DNA of 64,000 nt from Megalopta genalis. Its lineage: Eukaryota; Arthropoda; Insecta; Hymenoptera; Halictidae. Position 1 is the stretch's first letter. The number at the start of each line of letters is the position of its first letter. Positions 51,001 through 62,100 of this stretch are shown one piece after another. Under the pieces are notes generated by a model. The model saw nothing but the letters and a program-made list of their open reading frames with translations. It had not been told where the DNA came from and did no database searches. Position numbers and translations under genes: made by a program. Location: NCBI RefSeq assembly GCF_051020955.1, contig NW_027476218.1, forward strand, positions 62,001 to 126,000, in the 5' to 3' direction.

Positions 51001-52290
51001 CCATGCGAAACAAATGGTTTAGCTTCAAATTCTTGTGATATACATGATTTAGCTTCAACTGCATGCGAAACAAACGAGTTAGCTTCAAAACCAAGCGACA
51101 CACATTATTTAGCTTCAAATCAATGCGAAGTAGAAGGCTTAGCTTCAAATTCATGCGAAAGAAATGGTTTAGCTTCAAATACTTGTGATATACATGATTC
51201 AGCTTCAACTGCATGCGAAGCAAAGGAGTTAGCTTCAAAAGCAAGCGAAACACATGATTTAGCTGCAAATCAATGCGAAGTAGAAGGCTTAGCTTCAAAT
51301 CCATGCGAATCAAACGGTTTAGCTTCAAATACTTGTGATGTACATGATTTATCTTCAAATGCAGGCGAAACAAAAGAGTTAGCTTCAAAACCAAGCGAAA
51401 CACATGATTTAGCTGCGAATCAATGCGAAGTAGAAGGCTTATCTTTAAATCCATGCGAATCAATCGGTTTAGATTCAAATACTTGTGATATACATGATTC
51501 ACCTTCAACTGCATGCGTTACAGATGAGTTAGCTTCAAAACCAAGCGAAACACATGATTTCGATTCAAATCAATGCCAAGTAGAAGGCTTAGCTTCAAAT
51601 CCATGCGAATCAAACGGTTTAGATTCAAATACTTGTGATATACATGATTCACCTTCAACTGCATGCGTTACAGATGAGTTAGCTTCAAAACCAAGCGAAA
51701 CACATGATTTAGATTCAAATCAATGCCAAGTAGAAGGCTTAGCTTCAAATTCATGCGAAACAAATGATTTAGCTTCAAATACTTGTGATATACATGATTC
51801 AGCTTCAAATGCAGGCGAAACAATCGAGTTAGCTTCAAATCAATGCGAAGTGGAAGGCTCAGCTCTAACTCCATGCGAAACGTATGATTTAGCTTCAAAT
51901 ACTTGCGAGCATAAGTGATATAGCTTCAACTGCATGCGAAACAAACGTGTTAGCTTTAAATCCATGCGAAACACATGATTTAGCTTCAAATCAATGCGAA
52001 GTGGAAGGCTCAGCTCTAACTCCATGCGAAACGTATGATTTAGCTTCAAATACTTGCGAGCATAAGTGATATAGCTTCAACTGCATGCAAAACAAACGAG
52101 TTTTCTTCAAATCCAAACGAAACACTTGATTTAGCTTCAAATCAATGCGAAGTAGAAGGCTTAGCTTCAAATCCATGCGAATCAAATGGTTTAGCTTCAA
52201 ATACTTGTGATATACATGATTTAGCTTCACATGCAGGCGAAACAAACGTGTTAGCTTTAAATCCAAGCGAAACACATGATTTAGCTTCAA
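48026..52290. repeat. Array segment 10: segment-5-type and segment-7-type blocks brought together
   Basis: 48026-49200 is a distinct passage repeated at 54.9-56.07 kb (offset about 6,870 bp). 49200-51540 matches segment 5, for example 49541-49954 against 28917-29330. 51540-52290 matches segment 7 at an offset of 16,316 bp. The order differs from the upstream copies, so this segment was assembled by more than one exchange. Confidence 0.78.
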
Positions 52291-55200
52291 ATCAGTGCGA
52301 AGTGAAGGCTCATCTTCAAATCCATGCGAAACAATTGGTTTAGCTTCAAATACTTGTGCTATACATGACTTATCTTCAAATGCAAGCGAAACAAAAGAGT
52401 TAGCATCAAAACCAAGCGAAACAAATCATTTAGCTTCAAATCGATGCGAAGTAGAAGGCTTAGCTCCATATCCATGCGAATCAAATGGTTTAGCATCAAA
52501 TACTTGTGATATACATGATTTTGATTCAACTGCATGCGAAACAAACGAGTTAGCTTCACATCCATGTGAAACACATGATTTAGCTTCAAATCAATGCGAA
52601 GTAGAAGGCTTAGCTTCAAGTTCATGCGAATCCAATGGTTTAGCTTCAAATACTTGTGATATACATGATTTAGCTTCAACTGCATGCAAAACAAACGAGT
52701 TAGCTTCAGATCCATGCGCTACACATGATTTAGCTTCAAATCAATGCGAAGTAGAAGGCTCATCTTCAAATCCATGGGAATCAAATGGATTAGCTTCAAA
52801 TACTTGTGATATACATGATTTTGATTCAACTGCATGCGAAACAAATGAGTTAGCTTCATATCCATGCGAAACAAACGAGTTAGCTTCAAATCCATGCGAA
52901 ACAAACGAGTTAGCTTCAAATCCATGAGAAACACATTATTTGGCTTCAAATCAATGCGAAATAGAAAGCTGATTTTCGAATCCATGCAAAACAAATGGAT
53001 TATCTTCAATACTTGTGATACACATGATTTAGCTTCAACTGCATGCGAAACAATCGTGTTAGCTTTAAATCCATGGGAAACACATGATTTAGCTCGAAAT
53101 CAATGCGAAGTGGAAGGCTTAGCTCCAACTCCATGCGACACAAATGGTTTAGCTTCAAATACTTGTGATATACATGATTGAGCTTCAACTGCGTGCGAAA
53201 CAAACGTGTTAGCTTTAAATCCATGCGAAACACATGATTTAGCTTCAAATCAATGCGAAGTGGAAGGCTTAGCTCCAACTCCATGCGACACAAATGGTTT
53301 AGCTTCAAATACTTGTGATATACATGATTGAGCTTCAACTGCATGCGAAACAAACGTGTTAGCTTTAAATCCAAGCGAAACACATGATTTATCTTCAAAT
53401 GAATGCGAAGTGGAAGGCTTAGCTTCAACTCCAAGCGAAACACATGATTTAGACTCAAATTCATGCGAAGCACATGGTTTAGCTTAATATTCATGCGAAA
53501 CAGATCGTTTAGATTCAGCTACTTGTGATAAACATGATTTAGCTTCAACTGCATGCGAAACAAACGAGTTAGCTTCAATCCAAGCGAAACACATGATTTA
53601 CCTTCAAATCAATGCGAAGTAGAAGGCTTAGCTTCAAATCAATGCGAAGTAGAATGCTTATCTTCAAATCAATGCGAAACAAATGGTTTAGTTTCAAATA
53701 CATATGATATACATAATTTAGCTACAACTGCATGTGAAACAAACGAGTTAGCTTCAAATCCATGTGAAAAACATGATTTAGCTTCAAATTCATTAGAAGC
53801 ACATGGTTTAGCTTAATATTCATGCGAAACAAATGGTTTCAGCTTCAAATACTTGCGATATAAGTAATATAGCTTCAAATGCTGGAAAAACAAACGAGTG
53901 AGCTTCATATCCAAGCGTAACACATGATTTAGCTTCAAATCAATGCAAAGTAGAAGGCTTAGGTTCAAAACCAATGCGACACAAATGGTTTAGCTTCAAA
54001 TACTTGTGATATACATGATTGAGCTTCAACTGCATGCGAAACAAACGTGTTAGCTTTAAATCCATGCGAAAAACATGATTTAGCTTCAGATCAATGCGAA
54101 ATAGAAGTCTGATTTTCGAATCCATGCGAAACAAATGGTTTCGCTTCAAGTACTTGTGATATACATGATTTAGCTTCAACTGCATGCGAAACAAACGTGT
54201 TAGCTATAAATCCACGCGAAACACATGATATTGCTCCAAATCAATGCGATAGGATAAGGCTTAGCTCCAAATCAATGGGAATCAAATGGTTTAGCTTCAA
54301 ATACTTGTGATATACATGATTTAGCTTCAACTGCATGCGAAACAAACGAGTTAGCTTCAAATCGATGCGAAGTAGAAGGCTTAGCTCCAAATCCATGCGA
54401 ATCAAATTGTTTAGCATCAAATACTTGTGATATACATGATTTTGATTCAACTGCATGCGAAACAAACGAGATAGCATCAATCCATGCGAAACAACGAGTT
54501 AGCTTCAAATCCATGCGAAACTCATGATTTTGCTTCAATCAATGCGAATGGAAAGCAGATTTTCGAATCCATGCAAAACAAATGGATTATCTTCAAATAC
54601 TTGTGATATACATGATTAGCTTCAACGGCATGCGAAACAAACGTGTTAGCTTTAAATCCATGCGAAACACATGATTTAGCTTCAAATCAATGCGAAGTGG
54701 AAGGCTTAGCTCCAACTCCATGCGACACAAATGGTTTAGCTTCAAATACTTGTGATATACATGATTGAGCTTCAACTGCATGCGAAACAAACGTGTTAGC
54801 TTTAAATCCAAGCGAAACACATGATTTATCTTCAAATCAATGCGAAGTTGAAGGCTTAGCTTCAACTCCATGCGAAACGAATGATTTAGCTTCAAATACT
54901 TGCGAGCATAAGTGATATAGCTTCAACTGCATGCGAAACAAACGAGTTTTCTTCAAATCCAAACGAAACACATGATGTAGCTTCAAATAAATGCGAAGTA
55001 GAAGGCTCAGCTTCAAATCCATGCGAATCAAATGGTTTAGCTTCAAATACTTGTGATATACATGATTTAGCTTCAACTGCATGCGAAAATAACGAGTTAA
55101 CTTCAATATCCAAGCGAAACACATGACTTAGCTTCAAATGAATGCGAAGTGGAATGCTCAGCTCTAACTCCATGCGAAACGTATGATTTAGCTTCAAATA

Positions 55201-56160
55201 CTTGCGAGCATAAGTGATATAGCTTCAACTGCATGCGAAACAAACGTGTTAGCTTTAAATCCAAGCGAAACACATGATTTAGCTTCAAATCAATGCGAAG
55301 TGGAGGCTCAGCTCTAACTCCATGCGAAACGTATGATTTAGCTTCAAATACTTGCGAGCATAAGTGATATAGCTTCAACTGCATGCAAAACAAACGAGTT
55401 TCTTCCAATCCAAACGAAACACTTGATTTAGCTTCAAAATCAATGCGAAGTAGAAGGCTTAGCTTCAAATCCATGCGAATCAAATGGTTTAGCTTCAAAT
55501 ACTTGTGATATACATGATTTAGCTTCACATGCAGGCGAAACAAACGTGTTAGCTTTAAATCCAAGTGAAACACATGATTTAGCTTCAAATCATTGCGAAA
55601 TAGAAGGCTGATTTTCGAATCCATGCGAAACAATGGTTTAGCTTCAAATACTTGTGATATACATGATGTAGCTTCACATGCAGGCGAAACAAACGAGTTA
55701 GCTTCAAATCCATGCGAAACTCATGATTTAGCTTCAAATCAATGCGAAATCGAAGGCTGATTTTCGAATCCATGCGAAACAAATGGTTTAGCTTCAAATA
55801 CTTGTGATATACATGATTGAGCTTCAACTGCATGCGAAATAAACGAGTTAGCGTCAAATCCAAGCGAAACACATGATTTAGCTTCAAATCAATGCGAAGT
55901 GGAAGGCTGATAATCGCATCCATGCGAAACAAATGGTTTAGCTTCAAATACTTGTGATATACATGATTTTGATTCAACTGCATGCGAAACAAACGAGTTA
56001 GCTTCAAATCCATGCGAAACTCATGATTTAGCTTCACATCAATGCGAAATAGACGGCTTAGCTTCAAATACATGAGAAGCAAATGATTTATCTTCAGATA
56101 ATTACGAAATAAGTGATATAGATTCAAATGCAGTCGAATCAATCGAGTTAGCTTCAAATT
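52291..56160. repeat. Array segment 11: partial third copy of the 36-38 kb head plus a 1.53-kb unit
   Basis: 52.3-53.9 kb corresponds to 36.0-38.0 kb, with about 330 bp missing at 52710 (gcttcagat runs directly into ccatgcgctacac). The 1.53-kb unit starts at 53940. The rest follows 47066-49280 at an offset near 6,870 bp until they diverge near 56160. About ten single-base indels lie between 54250 and 55640. Confidence 0.78.
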
Positions 56161-59100
56161 ACTGGGAAGTAGGAGGCTTATCTTCAAAACCATTCGAAAC
56201 AAATGGTTTAGCTTCAAATACTTGTGATATACATGATTTAACTTCAAATGCAGGCGAATCAAACGAGTTAGCTTCAAATCCATGCCTTACACACGATTTA
56301 GATTTAAATCAATGCGAAGTAGAAGGCTTATCTTCCAATCCATCCGAAACAAATGGTTTAGCTTCAAATACTTGCGATATAAATGAAACAGCATCAAATG
56401 AAGACGAAACAAACGAGTTAGTTTCAAATCCGTGCGAAACATATGATTTAGCATCAAATCAAGGCGAAGTAGAAGGCTTAGCTTCAAATCAATCCGAAAC
56501 AAATGGTTTAGCTTCGAATACTTGTGATATACATGATTTAGCTTCAACTGCATGCGAAACAAACGAGTTAGCTTCAAATCCATGCGATTCACATGATTTA
56601 GCTTCGAATCAATGCGTACTAGAAGGCATAGCTTCAAACACATGAGAAACAAATGATGTATCTTCAGATAATTGCGATATAAGTGATACAGCTTCAAATC
56701 CATGCGAAACACATGATTAAGCTTCAAATTCATGCGAATCACATGGATTAGCTTCATAGCTTCATATTCTTGCGAAAAGAATGGATTAGATCCAGATACT
56801 TGTGATGTACATGTTTTGGATTCAACTGCATGCGAAACAAACGTGTTAGCTTCAAATCCAAGCGAAACATATGATTTAGCATCATATCAATGCGAAATAG
56901 ACGGCTTAGCTTCAAATACATGAGAAGCAAATGATTTATTTTCAGATAATTGCGATATAAGTGGTATAGATTCAAATGCAGTCGAATCAATCCAGTTAGC
57001 TTCAAATTAATGCGAAGTAGAAGGCTTAGCATCAAATTCATGCGAAACAAATGGTTTAGCTTCAAATACTTTTGATATACATGATTCAGCTTCAAATGCA
57101 GGCGAAACAAACGAGTTAGCTTCAAATCCAAGCCAAACACATGATTTAGCTGCAAATCAATGCGAAGTAGAAGGCTTAGCTTCAAATCCATGCGAATCAA
57201 ACGGTTTAGCTTCAAATACTTGTGATATACATGATTTATCTTCAAATGCAGGCGAAACAAAAGAGTTAGCTTCAAATCCATGCGAAACCCATCATTTAGT
57301 TTCAAATTCATGCGAAACACGTGGTTTAGCTTCATGGCTTCATATTCTTGCGAAACAGATGGTTTAGATTCAGATACTTGTGATAAACATGATTTAGCTT
57401 CAACAGCATGCGAAACAAACAAGTTTGCTTCAATTCCAAGAGAAACACATGATTTAACTTCAAATCAATGCGAAGTTGAAGGCTTGGCTTCAAATCCATG
57501 CGAAACAAATGGTTTAGCTTCAAATACTTGTGATACACATAATTCAGCTTCAAATGCAGGCGAAGAAAACGAGTTAGCTTCAAATCCATGCGAAACACAT
57601 GATTAAGCTTCAAATTCATGCGAATCACATGGATTAGCTTTATAGCTTCATATTCTTGCGAAACAGATGGATTAGATCCAGATACTTGTGATGTACATGT
57701 TTTGGCTTCAACTGCATGCGAAACAAACGTGTTAGCTTCAAATTCAAGCGAAACATATGATTTAGCATCAAATCAGTGCGAAATAGACGGCTTAGCTTCT
57801 AATACATGAGAAGCAAATGATTTATCTTCAGATAATTGCGATATAAGTGGTATAGATTCAAATGCAGTCGAATCAATCGAGATAGCTTCTAATTAATGCG
57901 AAGTAGGAGGCTTATCTTCAAATCCATGCGAAACAAATGCCTTAGATTCAAATACTTTTGATATACATGATTTAGCTTCAACTGCAAGCGAAACAAACGA
58001 GTTAGCTTCAAAACCAAGCGAAACACATGATTTAGCTGCAAATCAATGCGAAGTAGAAGGCTTAGCTTCAAATCCATGCGAATCAAACGGTTTAGCTTCA
58101 AATACTTGTGATATACATGATTTATCTTCAAATGCAGGCGAAACAAAAGAGTTAGCTTCAAATCCATGCGAAACGCATGATTTAGCTGCAAATCAATGCG
58201 AAGTAGAAGGGTTAGCTTCAAATCCATGCGAATCAAACGGTTGAGTTTCAAATACTTGTGATATACATGATTTATCTTCAAATGCAGGCGAAACAAAAGA
58301 GTTAACTTCATATCCATGCGAAACACATCATTTAGTTTCAAATCCATGCGAAACACGTGATTTGGCTCCAAATTAATGCGAAGTAGAAAGCTTAGCTTCA
58401 AATCCAAGCGTAACACATGACTTACCTTCAAATCAATGCGAAGTAGAAGGCGTAGCATCGTATCCATGCGACACATATGATTTAGCTTCAAATACTTGCG
58501 TTATAAGTGATATAGCTTCAAATGCAGGTGAAACAAAAGCGTGAGCTTCAAGTCCAAGCGTAAATCATGATTTAGCTTCAAATCAGAGCGAAGTAGAAGG
58601 CTAAGCTTCAAATACATGCGAAATAAATGGTTTAGCTTAAAATACTTGTGATATACATGATTTAGCTTCAAATGCATGCGAAACAAACGAGTTAGCTTCA
58701 AATCCAAACTTCAAATCAATGCGAAGTAGAGGGAATGCGAAACAATCGAGTTAGCTACAAATCCAAGCAAAACACATGATTTAGCTTCGAATCAGTACGA
58801 AGTAGAAGGCATATATTCAAATCCATGCGAATCAAATGGTTTAGCTTAAAATACTAGTGACATACATGATTTAGCTTCAAATGCATGCGAAACAATCGAG
58901 TTAGCTTCAAATCCAAGCGAAACACATGATTTAGATTCAAATCAATGCCATGTAGAAGGTTTAGCATCAAATACATGAGAAACAAATGGTTTAGCTTGAA
59001 ATCAATGCGAAGTAAATGGCTTATCTTCAAATCCATGCGAAACAAATGGTTTAGCTTCAAATTCATGCGAATCACATGGATTAGCATCATAGCTTCATAT

Positions 59101-62100
59101 TCTTGCGAAACAGATGGATTATATTCAGATACTTGTGATGTACATGTTTTAGCTTCAACTGTATGAGAAACAAACGAGTTAACATCAAATCCGTGCGAAA
59201 CACATGATTTAGCTTCAAACTCATGCGAAGTAGAATGCTTAGCTTCAGATCGATGCGATTGGAATGATTTATCTTCAAATACTTGTGATATACATGATTT
59301 ATCTTCAACTGCATGCGAAACAAACGAGGTAGCTTCAAATTCAAACTAAACACATGATTTAGCTTCAAATCAATGCGAAAGAGAAGGCTTATCTTCGAAT
59401 CCATGCGAAATGAATGATTCAGCTTCAAATACTTGCGAATATAAGTGATATAGCTTCAAATGCAGGCGAAAAAAACGAGTTAGCATCAAATCCATGCGAA
59501 ACACATGATTTTTCTCCAAATTAAGGCGAAGTGGAAGGCTTAGATTCAAATCCGTGCGAATCAAATGGTTTAGCTTCAAATACTTGTGATATACATGACT
59601 TAGATTCAGCTGTATGCGAAACAAACGAGTTAGCTTCAAATCCAAGAGAAACACAAGATTTAGCTTCAAATCAATGCGAAGTAGAAGGCTTAGCATCAAA
59701 TCCATGCGATACAAATGATTTAGCTTCATATACTAGCGATATAACTGATATAGATTCAAATGCAGGCGAAACAAGCGAGATAGCTTCAAATCTAAGCGTA
59801 ACACATGATTTACCTTCAAATACGTTCGAAACACATGGTTTAGCTTAATATTCATGCAAAACAAATGGTTTAGGTTCATAGCTTCACATTCTTGCGAAAC
59901 AGATGGTTTAGATTCAGATACTTGTGTTATACATGATATATTGTCAAATGCAGGCTAAACAAACGAGTTAGCATCAAATCCATGCGAAACACATGATTTA
60001 GCTTCACATTCATGCGAATCATATGGTTTAGCTTCATAGCTCCATATTCTTGCGAAACAGAGGGTTTAGATTCAGATACTTGTGGTAAACATGAACTAGC
60101 TTCAATTACATGCGATACAAACGAGTTAGCTTCAAATCGCAGCGAAACACATGATTTAGCTTCAAATCAATGCGAATTAGAAGGCTTAGTTTCAAATCCA
60201 TGCGAAACGATTGGTTTAGCTTCAAATACTTGTCATATACATGATTTAGCTTCAACTGCATGCGAAACAAACGCCTGAACTTCAAATCCAAGCGAAACAC
60301 ATGATTTAGTTTCAAATGAATGCGAAGTAGAAGGCTTAGCGTCAAATCCATGCGAATCACATAATTTAGCTTCAAATCAATGCGAAGTAGAAGCCTTATC
60401 TTCGAAACCATGCGAAACATATGGTTTAGATTCAGATACTTGTGATAAAAGTGATTTAAATTCAACTGCATGCGAAACAAACGAGAGAGCATCAAATCCA
60501 TGCGAAACACATGATTTATCTTCAAATCAATGCGAAACACATGATTTAGCTACAAATTCATGCGTAAGTAGAAGGCTTAGCTTCAAATCAATGCGTAACG
60601 AATGATTTAGTTACAAATACTTGCGAATATAATTGATACAGCTTCAAATGCGGGCGAAACAAACGAGATAGCTTCAAATCCATGCGAAACACATGATTTT
60701 GCTCCAAATTAATGCGAAGTAGAAAGCTTAGCTTCAAATCCATGTGAAACAAATGGTTTAACTTCAGATACTTGTGATAAAAGTGATTTAGGTTCAACTG
60801 CATACGCAACAAACGAGTTAGCTTCAAATCCAAGAGAAACACATGATTTAGCATCAAATCAATGCGAAGTAGAAGGCTTAGCATCAAATCCATGCGATAC
60901 AAATGACTTAGCTTCATATACTTGCGATATAACTGATATAGATTCAAATGCAGGCGTAACAAACGAGCTAGCTTCAAATCCATGCGTTACACATGACTTA
61001 CCTTCAAATCAATGCGAAGTAGAAGGCGTAGCATCGTATCCATGCGACACATATGATTTAGCTTCAAAAACTTGCGATATAAGTGATATAGCTTCAAATG
61101 CAGGTGAAACAAAAGCGTGAGCTTCAAGTCCAAGCGTAAATCATGATTTAGCTTCAAATCAGCGCGAAGTAGAAGGCTTAGTTTCAAATCCATGCGAATC
61201 AAATGGTTTAGCTTAAAATACTTGTGATATACATGATTTAGCTTCAAATGCATGCGAAACAAACGAGTTAGCTTCAAATCCAAACGAAACACATGATTTA
61301 GCTTCAATTACATGCAAAGAATAAGTCTTAGCTTCAAATACATGCGAAATAAATGGTTTAGCTTCAAATACTTGTTTTATACATGATTTAGCATAAACTG
61401 CATCGCGAAACGAACGAGCTAGCTTCAAATCCAAACTTCAAATCGATGCGAAATAGAAGGAATGCGAAACAATCGAGTTAGCTACAAATCCAGCAAAACA
61501 CATGATTTAGCTTCGAATCAGTACGAAGTAGAAGGCATAGATTCAAATCCATGCGAATCAAATGGTTTAGCTTAAAATACTTGTGACATACATGATTTAG
61601 CTTCAAATGCATGCGAAACAATCGAGTTAGCTTCAAATCCAAGCGAAACACATAATTTAGATTCAAATCAATGCCATAAAGAAGGTTTAGCATCAAATCC
61701 ATGAGAAACAAATGGTTTAGCTTCAAATCAATGCGAAGTAAAAGGCTTATCTTCAAATTCATGCGAAACAAATGGTTTAGCTTCAAATTCATGCGAATCA
61801 CATGGATTAGCTTCATAGCTTCATATTCTTGCGAAACAGATGGATTATATTATATACTTGTGATGTACATGTTTTAGCTTCAACTGCATGCGAAACAAAC
61901 GAGTTAGCTTCAAATCCATGCGAAACACATGATTTAGCATCAAATCAATGCGAAGTAGAAGGCTTAGCTTCAAATCCATGCGACAAAAATGAATTAGCTT
62001 CTAATGCTTGCGATATAAATGATGTACCTTCAAATGCAGGCGAAACATACGAGTTAGCTTCAAATCCATGCGAAACACATGATTTAGATTCAAATCATGC

